Both the position numbers and the translations under genes were made by a program. The notes under the pieces were generated by a model. That model was not told the origin of the DNA and ran no database searches. It saw nothing but the letters and a program-made list of their open reading frames with translations. A stretch of DNA of 64,000 nucleotides from Xenophilus aerolatus. GTDB lineage: Bacteria > Pseudomonadota > Gammaproteobacteria > Burkholderiales > Burkholderiaceae_C. Every line of letters begins with the position of its first letter. The first letter of the stretch is position 1. Positions 10,150 to 18,574 of this stretch are shown in pieces. Where the stretch lies: assembly GCA_029968055.1 (NCBI GenBank), contig JASCNX010000006.1:1-64000 (forward strand), read 5' to 3'.

Positions 10150-10166
10150 GGGTGGGTCTCCGGGAA

Positions 10167-11411
10167 TCAGGGGATGGGATAGCCGACGGCGCCGGCCGCG
10201 CGCAGCGCCTCGATCTGCGGTGCCTGCATGCCGAGTCCGGCCAGCACGGCCTGCGTGTGGCTGCCCAACGAGGGCGCGCCGCGGGCCGGCCAGGCACCGT
10301 CCTCACTGTAGCGAAAGCCCAGACCCGGCGTGCGCACCTGCGCGTCGCCCTGCGTGTAGGCCGCAGGAACGAGCGTGCCCGTGGCCTGCGCCTCGTCCAG
10401 GAACTCGCCCAGCCGGCGCACCCGTGCAGCCGGCACACCGACGGCGTTGAGGCTGGCCTCCATGTCGGCAGCGCTGCGCTGCGCGAAGGCGTCGCGGAAG
10501 GTCTGCTGCAGCCGCGGCAGGTCGCGCGCGATCACGAAGCCGCCGCCGGGTGCGCGGAAGGCATCGAGGTCGATGGCCTGCGCGTCGTCGCACAGCGCCT
10601 CGAGCCCGAGCACGCGTGCCAGCGCGCGGAACTGCGCAGGCGTGTTCGCGGCGGTGGCCAGCCAGCCATCGGCGCAGCGGTAGGTGTCGGCCGTGGGGCT
10701 GCCGGTGTAGCCGCGGTTGCCCACGCGCTGCGGCTCGATGCCGTGCGTGAGGTAGCTGCTCGCGTTGGGGTACATGAGCATCAACGAGGCCTGGACCATC
10801 GAGGCGTCCACGTACTGGCCTTCGCCGGTCTGGTCGCGCCGGCGCAGCGCCGCCGTGACCGCCAGCGCCGCCAGCATGCCCACCGCCACGTCGATGACCG
10901 GGAAGCCGACCTTCAGCGGCGGCGCGTCGGCACGCTCGCCCGACATGAGCATCATGCCGGTCAGCGCCTGCACCACGTGGTCGTAGGCGCCGCGTCCCGC
11001 CCACTCGCCCTCCTGGCCGTAGCCGGAGATGGAGCAGTAGACGATGTCGGGCCGCACGGCCTGGATCGATGGGCGGTCCAGGCCGTGGCGCGCCACCACG
11101 CCGGGGCGGAAGTTCTCGATGAACACGTCGGCATCGCGCGCCAGGTCGCGCACGATCTGCGCGCCCTCGGCGGTGCGGATGTCGACCGCCAGCGATTGCT
11201 TGCCCGCATTGAGCGCCGCGAAGCCGGCCGGCGTGTCGCCGCAGCCCGGCCCGTCGCCCCGCGTGCGGCTGGCGCGCATCACCTCGCCCGCGCCCGGCGG
11301 CTCGACCTTGATGACGGTGGCGCCCAGCTGCGCCAGGTAGAGGGAGGCCAGGGGCCCCGCGATCACGTGCGAGAGGTCGATGACGCGAACGCCTTCCAGC
11401 GGTCTGGACAT
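10167..11411 (-). CDS. CaiB/BaiF (family III) CoA-transferase
   Basis: 414 residues. Transfers CoA between carboxylates. The family hallmarks are LEGVRVIDLSHVIAGPLAS at the N terminus, LGATVIKVEPP, and the FIENFRPGVVARHGLD segment; the catalytic Asp normally falls in the region of DVFIENFRPG to PDIVYCSISGYGQ. AAGGAAG lies upstream of the ATG. It follows a Bug receptor gene by 38 bases and precedes an acrylyl-CoA reductase-like gene by 17, so it probably activates the acid bound by the receptor. Alternative substrates (succinate, oxalate, carnitine-like) cannot be excluded from sequence alone. Confidence 0.88.
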   Translation of the reverse strand: MSRPLEGVRVIDLSHVIAGPLASLYLAQLGATVIKVEPPGAGEVMRASRTRGDGPGCGDTPAGFAALNAGKQSLAVDIRTAEGAQIVRDLARDADVFIENFRPGVVARHGLDRPSIQAVRPDIVYCSISGYGQEGEWAGRGAYDHVVQALTGMMLMSGERADAPPLKVGFPVIDVAVGMLAALAVTAALRRRDQTGEGQYVDASMVQASLMLMYPNASSYLTHGIEPQRVGNRGYTGSPTADTYRCADGWLATAANTPAQFRALARVLGLEALCDDAQAIDLDAFRAPGGGFVIARDLPRLQQTFRDAFAQRSAADMEASLNAVGVPAARVRRLGEFLDEAQATGTLVPAAYTQGDAQVRTPGLGFRYSEDGAWPARGAPSLGSHTQAVLAGLGMQAPQIEALRAAGAVGYPIP

Positions 11412-11449
11412 GGGCTGCACTTCCTTGTTCGGTTCGGTGGACACGGGGG

Positions 11450-12433
11450 TCAGGTGTTGATGGTCACGCCGGTGAGCCGGATGATCTCGGCCCACTTGCG
11501 CTGCTCGCTTCTGACGAAGTCGGAGAACGCCCGAGGCGAGTCGCCCAGCGTGGTCGCCTCGTTGCCCGCGGCCTCGAAGGCGCTCTTCACGGCCGGGTCG
11601 GCCACGGCCTTGCGCAGGGCCGAGAACACGCTGTCCCGCACCGCCGAGGGCGTGCCGGCCGGCGCCCACAGGCCGAACCACGACTCCTGGACCGCCAGTT
11701 CGTTGCCGCCGAGCGCCTCCTGCAGGGTCGGCACGTCGGGCAGCTGGGGCAGGCGCTTGCGGCTGGTCACGGCCAGCGCGCGCAGCTTGCCGGCGGCCAC
11801 CTGCGGCATGCCGGTGCCTGCGACCGGGAAGGCGAACTGCGTGTCGCCGCGCAGCAGCGACAGCGGGATGTCCACGGACCCCTTGAGCGGGATGTGCGTG
11901 ACCTGGAGCCCGGCGAGCGACACCAGCGTCGCGCCGGCAAGGTGCGCCGAGGTGCCGAGTCCGCCCGAGCTGTAGTTGGCCGTGCCGGGCCGGGCCTTCA
12001 TGGCGGCCACCAGCTCGGCCACGCTCTTCCATGGCGAATCGGCGCTGACCACCAGCACCGTGGGCGACGCCGCGAGGTTGCCGATGGGCGCGAAGTCGGC
12101 GATGGGATCGAAGCGCAGCGCGGGCTGGAGCACCTTCTGGATGAGGTGCGTGTTCGAGCCCATCAGCAGGGTGTAGCCGTCCGGCGGCTGCTGTGCGACG
12201 TACTGCGCGGCCAGCACGCCGGCGGCGCCCACCTTGTTCTCCACGACGATGGGCTGGCCGAGCGCCGCGCCGAGCGCGGGAGCGGCCTGGCGCAGTTGCA
12301 CGTCGGGACCGCCTCCGGCCGCATAGGCCGAGATGACGCGCACCGGCTTGTCGGGGTAGCCGGCGGCGGCGGCGGCGGCGGCCGGCAACGAGGCGGCAGC
12401 CATCGCTGCGACGCAGAAGGAACGGCGATCCAT
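11450..12433 (-). CDS. Bug-family tripartite tricarboxylate receptor, copy 1
   Basis: 327 residues with an N-terminal signal peptide (short basic start DRR, then an Ala-rich core) and the usual opening YPDKPVRVISAYAAGGGPDV. Periplasmic binding protein for an organic acid. Other landmarks: GQPIVVENKVGAAG, GYTLLMGSN and the IPLKGS segment of the ligand cleft. I chose ATG 12433, 8 bases after GGAG; an ATG two codons upstream is also possible. No TctA or TctB membrane genes lie nearby, as is common for this expanded family in Burkholderiales. It is divergent from a LysR gene, with a perfect palindrome between them. Confidence 0.93.
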   Translation of the reverse strand: MDRRSFCVAAMAAASLPAAAAAAAGYPDKPVRVISAYAAGGGPDVQLRQAAPALGAALGQPIVVENKVGAAGVLAAQYVAQQPPDGYTLLMGSNTHLIQKVLQPALRFDPIADFAPIGNLAASPTVLVVSADSPWKSVAELVAAMKARPGTANYSSGGLGTSAHLAGATLVSLAGLQVTHIPLKGSVDIPLSLLRGDTQFAFPVAGTGMPQVAAGKLRALAVTSRKRLPQLPDVPTLQEALGGNELAVQESWFGLWAPAGTPSAVRDSVFSALRKAVADPAVKSAFEAAGNEATTLGDSPRAFSDFVRSEQRKWAEIIRLTGVTINT

Positions 12434-12486
12434 GGGCATGTCTCCGGAGGCTGTGGTTGTCGGCGCCAGCATAGAAAGGATGCGAG

Positions 12487-12503
12487 ATATCCACGAGTGA
12501 TAT
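12487..12503. promoter_or_regulatory. LysR-type operator between the Bug receptor and its regulator
   Basis: Perfect inverted repeat ATATC-N7-GATAT, which also fits the T-N11-A LysR pattern (12488 to 12500). It overlaps a -10-like TATGTT (12501-12506) that lies 8 bases before the LysR start, and faces a minus-strand TATGCT (12473-12468) for the receptor gene. Autoregulation of the regulator and control of the receptor gene are both plausible. Confidence 0.6.
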
Positions 12504-12514
12504 GTTTTCAACCC

Positions 12515-13480
12515 ATGAAAGCTTTTGGTGATCACCCTTCGCCGCCTGCGGACGCCACGCCCGAGGCCTTGCGCCGGCTGCTCGCGCGGCTGCGCTTCAG
12601 GCACCTGCAACTGCTCGTCGCGCTGGAACGCGGCGGCAGCCTGCGCGCAGCGGCCGGCATGCTCAATCTGACCCAGCCGGCGCTGAGCAAGGCGCTCGGC
12701 GAGGTGGAGTCGGCCTTCGGCCTGCTGCTTTTCACGCGCGGCGCCCGGGGATTGACGCCGACGACGCAGGGCGCGCTGGTGGTGCAGGGCGCGGCGCGGC
12801 TGATGGCCGAACTGGCCCACCTGCAGGCCGAGGCCTCGGCCGAACCGGCCTTCACGCTGCTGCGCATCGGCGCCCCGCCCTTCGTCGCGCAGGGCTACTT
12901 TCCGCAGACGATGGCGAGGCTCGCGCAACTGGAGCCGAGGCTGCGCGTGAAGCTGATGGAAGAGCGCGTGCCGATGCTGCTGCAGGCGCTGGCGGAAGGC
13001 CGGCTCGACGCGCTGCTGACCAGCTTCCCGGCGGATCTGCCGGCGGGCATGGACGCGCGGGAGCTGCGGCACGAAAAGCTGTTCGATGCCGAGTTCGACG
13101 TCATCGCGCCCGCCGGCCATCCGCTGGCGCGGGCGCGGCGCGTCGGCTGGGCCCAGCTCGCCCAAGAGCGCTGGATCATGCCGGCCCGCATCTCGATGGT
13201 GCAGCGGATGATGGAGGAAGTGTTCCGCCGCGAGGGCGTGATGCCGCCGGTGCCGGTGATCGAGTCGACCAGTCCCGTCACCAACCTGCGCCTGGTGGCA
13301 GCGGGCCTGGGCCTGAGCGCGGTGCCGCGTGCGACGCTGGACGCGACGGCCGCCGAGGGCGTGCGGCGTGTGCGGGTGCAGCCACCGATTCCGCCGGGGC
13401 CCGTCGGGTTGATTTTCCGCGCTGCCCCTGTCGGCGACCGTCTCGCGTTGCTGCGCCGTGCGCTGGACCTGCCGGCCTGA
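12515..13480 (+). CDS. LysR-type transcriptional regulator
   Basis: 321 residues. The N-terminal winged helix is visible in FRHLQLLVALERGGSLRAAAGMLNLTQPALSKALGEVE (about residues 28-66), followed by an effector domain ending near PGPVGLIFRA. The GLTPTTQGALVV segment after the helix-turn-helix is typical. It is divergent from a Bug receptor/CoA-transferase/reductase operon with a LysR-box palindrome between, so it most likely senses the acid that the operon processes. A -10-like hexamer only 8 bases before the ATG and no obvious ribosome binding site suggest a leaderless message. Confidence 0.92.
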   Translation: MKAFGDHPSPPADATPEALRRLLARLRFRHLQLLVALERGGSLRAAAGMLNLTQPALSKALGEVESAFGLLLFTRGARGLTPTTQGALVVQGAARLMAELAHLQAEASAEPAFTLLRIGAPPFVAQGYFPQTMARLAQLEPRLRVKLMEERVPMLLQALAEGRLDALLTSFPADLPAGMDARELRHEKLFDAEFDVIAPAGHPLARARRVGWAQLAQERWIMPARISMVQRMMEEVFRREGVMPPVPVIESTSPVTNLRLVAAGLGLSAVPRATLDATAAEGVRRVRVQPPIPPGPVGLIFRAAPVGDRLALLRRALDLPA

Positions 13481-13486
13481 GCTGGA

Positions 13487-13777
13487 TCAGGCCGCCATGG
13501 CGGACGGGCGGAAGGCGGCCTGCTGCTGGTGTTGGCGCTGCAGCAGCGCCTCGCGCAGGTTGCCCTGGCGGGTGCGCATGGCCGCACTGCCGAAAAGCAG
13601 CGCCTCGGCGTAGGTCGGGTAGGGCTGCGCGGAACTGTCGACCGGGCGGTAGCGCAGTTCGTCGTCGATGTCGGCGTCCACCGGCTCCATCAGGACCCAG
13701 TGGAACTGACCTTCTTCGGCTTCGATGACGGTGAGGGCGAATTCGACGTAGTCCATGTGGCGTTTCCAGTTCGCCAC
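13487..13777 (-). CDS. conserved-looking small soluble protein
   Basis: 96 residues from a GTG at 13777, which has AAAGGTG about 8 bases upstream; ATG 13756 would give 89 residues. The product has an acidic start (VEFALTVIEAEEGQFHWVLMEPVDADID) and a polar, Gln-rich C terminus. It reads like a small alpha/beta domain, but I do not recognise a family. It is convergent with the LysR gene (6 bases between the stops). Confidence 0.6.
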   Translation of the reverse strand: MANWKRHMDYVEFALTVIEAEEGQFHWVLMEPVDADIDDELRYRPVDSSAQPYPTYAEALLFGSAAMRTRQGNLREALLQRQHQQQAAFRPSAMAA

Positions 13778-13880
13778 AATTGTTCACCTTTGTATTAATT
13801 TCTCCAAGCTGGTTACAACTCACCGACGTGAGCAAGGACTCTTGGCCGAATCGGCTTGAGGAGTCGACGGTAACTGGTTG

Positions 13881-14408
13881 TCACCACACGGAATCATCGG
13901 CTGCGCCTCGCCGTTCGCGACGCGCCAGCCGCACGTGCAACCCCGCCAGGACCGTGGCGCCCACGCCACCCCACCAGTAGTCCAGCGGAAGGCCCAGCAC
14001 CCAGCGCGGGTGCCAGGGCACGTGGACGGGGTCGAAACGGGCGACGCCGTAGGCCGGGTTGATGACGAACCAGAGGAAGTCCTCGATCACCCAGAACGCC
14101 GACAGGCCGCCCAGCGCGAGCACCACGTCGCTCCAGCGCCAGCGGCCATTGAAGGCCAGCGGCGCAAAGAACGCCAGCGCCATGAAGCTGAAGACCCAGG
14201 CGTGGTAGCCCGTCATCGCCCGCCCGCCCCAGAAGATGTCGAGCGCCCAGTGCTTCTCGATGCGCCAGGTGGGCAGCGAGCCGGCCCAGCCGGCGCCGCC
14301 CTCGATCTGGATCTCGGCGTTGGCGAAGAAGAAGGCCATGAGCACCACCCAGGCGAAGTACATGGCCGTGCGCGGCCAGTCGCCGGTGCCCGAGCGCCGG
14401 CCGCTCAT
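13881..14408 (-). CDS. four-helix integral membrane protein, coupled to the glycosyltransferase
   Basis: 175 residues with about four hydrophobic segments (near 16-31, 66-84, 92-117 and 145-162) and many Trp residues. No family is recognised. The ATG overlaps the TGA of the upstream glycosyltransferase gene by 4 bases, so the two proteins are probably made together. It may help to place or flip the glycolipid that the glycosyltransferase makes, but that is inference from linkage only. Confidence 0.75.
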   Translation of the reverse strand: MSGRRSGTGDWPRTAMYFAWVVLMAFFFANAEIQIEGGAGWAGSLPTWRIEKHWALDIFWGGRAMTGYHAWVFSFMALAFFAPLAFNGRWRWSDVVLALGGLSAFWVIEDFLWFVINPAYGVARFDPVHVPWHPRWVLGLPLDYWWGGVGATVLAGLHVRLARRERRGAADDSVW

Positions 14409-15562
14409 GCGCCGGCCTCCCCGGCCCTGCCCAGCACGCGGCCCAGCACGTCGCGGGCCGCGTGCGGCCGCCCGAGCGCGCGGCTGCGCGCTGCCATCGC
14501 ATCGACCTGGGCCGGCATCGCCATCAGGCGGGCGACCTTGTACTCGAGGCCGATCGCGTCATAGGCCAGCCAGGCCGCGCCCTCTTCCATCAGGTAGCCG
14601 GCGTTGTGCTCCTCCTGGCCCGGGATGGGCGAGGCGAGCAGCATCGGCCGGCCGAGCGCCAGGCATTCGGAAATCGTGAGCCCGCCGGGCTTGGTCACGA
14701 CCAGGTCGGCCGCGGCGATGAGCTTCTCCATCTCGCCGGTGAAGCCGATGGCGCGCAGCCGCCCGGGGTGCGCGCGCTCCAGCTCCTGCAGGGCCGCATG
14801 GGCGGCCGCATTGCGCCCGGCCACCGCGACCAGCTGGAAGTCCGGGCCCTGCAGCGCCAGCACGCGGCGCACCATGCTCGGCAGGTCGCCCACGCCCGCA
14901 CCGCCCGACACCATGAGCAGCGTGCGCCGGGCCGGATCCAGCCCGAGCGCCGCCACGCAGGCATCGCGCGCCAGCGCCGGCGCGTCGGGCTGCGCGAAGG
15001 CCGGCATCACCGGGATGCCGGTCACGTGCACCCGGTCGGCGGGCAGGCCCCGTGCGCGCATGCGGAAGGCGACCTCCTCGGTGGCGGCGAAGTAGCCCGC
15101 CATGCCCGGGACGATCCACATGTTGTGCAGGTCGAAATCCGTCACCTGCAGCCACACCGGGCAGCCGATGCGGCCGCGGCTCTGCTCGCGCATGAGCAGC
15201 TCGGCCGGCAGGAAATGGGTGCAGACGATGGCATCGGGCTTTTGCCGGTGGATCTCGCGCAGCAGCGCCGTGGTGCTCAGGCGCTCGATGCCGCGGCGCA
15301 GGCGCTGCGAGGTCGCGGTGTGCGGCGTCGCGTCGCTCTTCTGGTGCAGGTAGGACCACACGTCCGGCGCGCGGTTGACCAGCCGGATGTACCAGTCCGT
15401 GTAGACCTTGCGAAAGCCCGGCGCCACATGCGCCATGGCGTCGACGTGGACGGCGGTGCAGCCGGGCCACTGCCCTTCGGCGGTGGCAACGAGCGCCTGG
15501 GCGGCGCGCACATGGCCGTTGCCGGCGCTGACGCTGAGGACGAGGATGCGGGACGAGCTCAT
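14405..15562 (-). CDS. MGDG-synthase-like diacylglycerol glycosyltransferase (MurG superfamily)
   Basis: 385 residues. The N-terminal domain opens with ILVLSVSAGNGHVRAAQAL, typical of monogalactosyldiacylglycerol synthases and UgtP-like enzymes. It continues with VCTHFLPAELL and TDFDLHNMWIVPG. The C-terminal UDP-sugar-binding half holds LMVSGGAGVGDLPSMV and VVTKPGGLTISECLA. Such enzymes add a sugar to diacylglycerol at the inner membrane, often to replace phospholipids when phosphate is short; whether that is so here is unknown. No phosphate-box was identified. A membrane protein gene overlaps its end by 4 bases. Confidence 0.87.
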   Translation of the reverse strand: MSSSRILVLSVSAGNGHVRAAQALVATAEGQWPGCTAVHVDAMAHVAPGFRKVYTDWYIRLVNRAPDVWSYLHQKSDATPHTATSQRLRRGIERLSTTALLREIHRQKPDAIVCTHFLPAELLMREQSRGRIGCPVWLQVTDFDLHNMWIVPGMAGYFAATEEVAFRMRARGLPADRVHVTGIPVMPAFAQPDAPALARDACVAALGLDPARRTLLMVSGGAGVGDLPSMVRRVLALQGPDFQLVAVAGRNAAAHAALQELERAHPGRLRAIGFTGEMEKLIAAADLVVTKPGGLTISECLALGRPMLLASPIPGQEEHNAGYLMEEGAAWLAYDAIGLEYKVARLMAMPAQVDAMAARSRALGRPHAARDVLGRVLGRAGEAGA

Positions 15563-15635
15563 TCGAGGTGCAGGGAGTGACAGCGCGGCGGATTATCCCG
15601 AGCGCATGTGGCAGTGCGTCCGGCGACACCGGCAT

Positions 15636-16376
15636 TCAGGCGCGCGAGCGCGGACGAAAGCCCGCCCGCAGCGCCTGCAGGTCGATCACGCGCAGGCCGC
15701 CGTACTCGATGCGGATCAGCCCCTCCGCCTGCAGGCGCGACAGCGCCTCGTTCACCCGCTGGCGCGACAGGCCCACGAGGTAGGCCAGCTCCTGCTGCGT
15801 GATGCGCAGCACCTCGCCCACGCGCGGGAACAGCACCGGGTTGAACAGGGCCGCCAGGCTGCGGGCCACGCGCGCGTCGGGGTTGTTGAGGCGGTCGATC
15901 TCCAGCGCGGCGATGAACTGCCCGAGGCGCTCGTTGAGCTGGTTCATCACGAAACGGTTGAAGCCGATCGAGTGATCGAGCAGCCAGTGGAAGGGATCGA
16001 GCGGCAGGCCCGCGACCACGCTGCGTCGCAGTGCCGTGATGCTGTAGCGGTAGGGCTCGCGCTTCATGGCCGTGCCTTCGCCGAACCAGCCGCCGGCCGA
16101 CAGGCCGCTGTGCGTGACCGAGCTGCCGTCGGCGTTGTCGTTGCTCATCTTGAGCAGGCCCTCGATCACGCCGAACCAGTAGGTCGGCGCCCGGCCGATG
16201 CGGCACACCACGTCGCCCACCTCGGCCTCGCCCACCACGAGTGCCGCCTCGGCCCTGCGCCGCTCGGCGGGCGTGAGCAGCGGCAGCCACGGAATCGCCT
16301 CGAGCTCTTCCGCGGTCGGCGCCCGCACACGGTCGCGGATCGAGCTGCGCGCAGCAGGCGAGGACGGTGCAGCCAT
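15636..16376 (-). CDS. Crp/Fnr-family transcriptional regulator
   Basis: 246 residues: an N-terminal cyclic-nucleotide-binding-like barrel (about residues 30-130), a dimer helix, and a C-terminal winged helix with the recognition region ITQQELAYLVGLSRQRVNEALSRLQAEG (about 195-222). No N-terminal Cys cluster of the FNR kind is present, so it is not an iron-sulfur oxygen sensor. The start at 16376 follows GGAC weakly; a longer form starting at 16451 would read through the control region and is unlikely. It is divergent from the acyl-CoA synthetase/ABC operon, with an 18-base perfect palindrome of Crp/Fnr geometry in between. Confidence 0.9.
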   Translation of the reverse strand: MAAPSSPAARSSIRDRVRAPTAEELEAIPWLPLLTPAERRRAEAALVVGEAEVGDVVCRIGRAPTYWFGVIEGLLKMSNDNADGSSVTHSGLSAGGWFGEGTAMKREPYRYSITALRRSVVAGLPLDPFHWLLDHSIGFNRFVMNQLNERLGQFIAALEIDRLNNPDARVARSLAALFNPVLFPRVGEVLRITQQELAYLVGLSRQRVNEALSRLQAEGLIRIEYGGLRVIDLQALRAGFRPRSRA

Positions 16377-16407
16377 CGGGAAAGTCCGGAGAGTGGTGTC
16401 CCTAGGA

Positions 16408-16425
16408 TTGTCGTCACAACGACAA
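16408..16425. promoter_or_regulatory. Crp/Fnr-type operator (7-4-7 palindrome)
   Basis: TTGTCGTCACAACGACAA is perfectly symmetric: 7-base arms around CACA. The spacing equals that of classic Crp/Fnr sites. Its centre (16416.5) lies about 42 bases before a start predicted from the TACATT box at 16447-16452, the position of a class II activator site. It is also 32 bases upstream of the regulator's own ATG on the other strand. Confidence 0.7.
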
Positions 16426-16446
16426 CTTGGCGTCAAAGCGCACCCG

Positions 16447-16452
16447 TACATT
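16447..16452 (+). promoter_or_regulatory. -10 box of the acyl-CoA synthetase/ABC transporter operon
   Basis: TACATT lies 7 bases before the GTG at 16460, and no ribosome binding site is present between them. There is no good -35 box; the Crp/Fnr palindrome sits in that place, as expected for an activated promoter. Confidence 0.45.
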
Positions 16453-16459
16453 TCGCCGC

Positions 16460-18418
16460 GTGGACACCGCCGCCGACACCTTTCCCCGCCTGCTGCTCGC
16501 CCATGCGAAGCAGCAGCCCGACGCGCCCGCCGTGCGCGAGAAGGACCTGGGCATCTGGCAGACCTGGCGCTGGACGCAGGCCGCCACCGAGGTGCGCGAG
16601 ATCGCCTGCGGGCTCGCGAGCCTGGGCTTCACGGCGGGCCACAACCTGGCGATCGTCGGCGCCAACCGGCCGCACCTGTACTTCGCCGTGATCGCGGCGC
16701 AGTGCCTGCGCGGCGTGCCGGTGCCGCTGTACCAGGACGCGGTCGCGTCCGAGATGGTGTTCATGCTCGACGACGCCGCGGTGGAGTTCGTGGTGGTCGA
16801 GGACCAGGAGCAGGTCGACAAGCTGCTCGAATGCCGCGAGCTGCAGGCGCAGGCCGGCCACGCGCGCATCCGTCACATCGTCTACGACGACCCGCGCGGC
16901 CTGCGCCACTACGACCAGCCGGGCCTGCTGGGCTACGAGCAGCTGCGCGAACTCGGCCGCGCCTGGGACGCGGCCCACCCCGGCGTCTTCGACGCCAGCG
17001 TGGCCGCCGGCCGGGCCGGCGACGTGGGCGTGATCCTCTACACCTCGGGCACCACCGGCCGCCCCAAGGGCGTGTGCCAGACGCATGCGAGCTTCATCGC
17101 CGCCGGCCGGGGCGGCGTGGTGACCGACCGGCTCGGCCCGGGCGACAACATCATGAGCTACCTGCCCATGGCGTGGGTGGGCGACCACCTGTTCTCGGTG
17201 GCGCAGTGGCTGGTGGGCGGCTTCACGCTCAACTGCCCCGAGTCGGCCGAGACAGTGATGAACGACATGCGCGAGATCGGGCCGAGCTACTACTTCGGCC
17301 CGCCCCGCACCTTCGAGGGATTGCTGACCGCGGTGTCCATCCGCATGGAGGACGCCGCCGCGCCCAAGCGCTGGATGTACGCGAAGTTCATGGCCCTGGC
17401 GCAGCGCGTGGGGGCCGCCATCCTGAACGGCGCGCCGGTGTCCTTCGGCGACCGGGCGATGTATGCGCTGGGCAACCTGCTGGTGTACGGCCCGCTGCGC
17501 AACGTGCTGGGCATGAGCCGCATCCGCGTGGCGTACACGGCGGGCGCGGCCATCGGGCCCGACCTGTTCCGCTTCTACCGCTCCATCGGCGTCAACCTCA
17601 AGCAGTTCTACGGGCAGACCGAAACCTGCGCGTACGTCTGCCTGCAGCAGGACGGCAAGGTCAAGCTCACGAGCGTGGGCACGGCCGCACCGGGCATCGA
17701 ACTGAAGATCGCCGAGGACGGCGAGGTGCTGGTGCGCGGCGTGTCGGTGCTCAAGGAGTACTACAAGCGCCCCGATGCCACCGCCGAGGTGCTCGACGCC
17801 GAGGGCTACTTCCACACCGGCGACGCCGGCGTGCTCGACGCGGAAGGCCACCTGCGCATCATCGACCGCGCCAAAGATGTGGGGCGCCTGGCCGGCGGCG
17901 CGATGTTCGCGCCCAACTACATCGAGAACAAGCTCAAGTTCTTCCCGCAGATCAAGGAGGCCGTGTGCTTCGGCCATGGCCGCGAGGAGGTCTGCGCCTT
18001 CGTCAACATCGACTACGAGGCCGTGGGCAACTGGGCCGAGCGCCGCGGGCTGGCCTACGGCGGCTATGTCGACCTGGCCGGCAAGCCGGACGTGCTGCAG
18101 CTGGTCAAGGACTGCATCGAGAAGGTGAACGCCGACCTGGCTGCCGAGGAAGGCATGGCCGACACCCAGATCGCGCGCTTCCTGGTGCTGCACAAGGAGC
18201 TCGACCCCGACGACGACGAACTGACCCGCACGCGCAAGGTGCGCCGCGGCTTCATCGCCGACAAGTACGCGGTGCTGGTCGATGCGCTCTACGGCGGCAA
18301 GGCCGAGCAGTTCATCGAGACCCAGGTCAAGTTCGAGGACGGCCGCACCGGCAAGGTCAGCGCCACGCTCGGCATCGTGGAAGCAAGGCGCTTTGCGGCG
18401 GTGAGGGCGGCGGCATGA
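16460..18418 (+). CDS. AMP-dependent acyl-CoA synthetase (long-chain type)
   Basis: 652 residues from GTG 16460. Activates a carboxylic acid with ATP and CoA. The AMP-binding signature ILYTSGTTGRPKGV lies near residue 195; GQTETCAYVC and the YFHTGDAG and RIIDRAKDV motifs follow in order. The closest types are long-chain fatty acid-CoA ligases. I prefer GTG 16460 to a TTG at 16427: the sequence after it reads as a normal N terminus (DTAADTFPRLLLAHA) and it lies just downstream of a -10-like box. It heads an operon with a branched-chain-type ABC transporter, so it probably activates the acid that this transporter imports. Confidence 0.9.
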   Translation: MDTAADTFPRLLLAHAKQQPDAPAVREKDLGIWQTWRWTQAATEVREIACGLASLGFTAGHNLAIVGANRPHLYFAVIAAQCLRGVPVPLYQDAVASEMVFMLDDAAVEFVVVEDQEQVDKLLECRELQAQAGHARIRHIVYDDPRGLRHYDQPGLLGYEQLRELGRAWDAAHPGVFDASVAAGRAGDVGVILYTSGTTGRPKGVCQTHASFIAAGRGGVVTDRLGPGDNIMSYLPMAWVGDHLFSVAQWLVGGFTLNCPESAETVMNDMREIGPSYYFGPPRTFEGLLTAVSIRMEDAAAPKRWMYAKFMALAQRVGAAILNGAPVSFGDRAMYALGNLLVYGPLRNVLGMSRIRVAYTAGAAIGPDLFRFYRSIGVNLKQFYGQTETCAYVCLQQDGKVKLTSVGTAAPGIELKIAEDGEVLVRGVSVLKEYYKRPDATAEVLDAEGYFHTGDAGVLDAEGHLRIIDRAKDVGRLAGGAMFAPNYIENKLKFFPQIKEAVCFGHGREEVCAFVNIDYEAVGNWAERRGLAYGGYVDLAGKPDVLQLVKDCIEKVNADLAAEEGMADTQIARFLVLHKELDPDDDELTRTRKVRRGFIADKYAVLVDALYGGKAEQFIETQVKFEDGRTGKVSATLGIVEARRFAAVRAAA

Positions 18419-18432
18419 GCACGGAATGCGGG

Positions 18433-18560
18433 ATCGGACTTCCGGACGCAGAGGGCGCAGAAGTTACGCAGAGGACGCAGAAGAACAGCCAGGAAGAATT
18501 CTTGAATTCCTTTTGCGCCCTCTGCGAAACCTTTGCGTCCTCTGCGTCCGGAAGTCCGAT
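18433..18560. repeat. 128-base near-complete palindrome, copy 1
   Basis: The outermost 22 bases on each side are perfect inverted copies (ATCGGACTTCCGGACGCAGA at the left edge), and the match continues inward with mismatches for about 50 bases per arm to a central GAATTCTTGAATTC. Its right edge abuts the AGGAGG of livG. A related copy in the same orientation lies at 20298-20419. It has no coding capacity and looks like a miniature, non-autonomous repeat. Confidence 0.9.
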
Positions 18561-18574
18561 TTCAGGAGGCCGCC

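Noticed and set aside
16427-16459. TTG start adding 11 residues to the acyl-CoA synthetase
   Set aside because: It overlaps the region between operator and -10 box, lacks a ribosome binding site and adds a basic, non-family extension.
18419-18574. Small protein read through the palindrome between synthetase and livG
   Set aside because: The frame consists of palindrome sequence and its inverted half; no start signal or conservation pattern supports coding.
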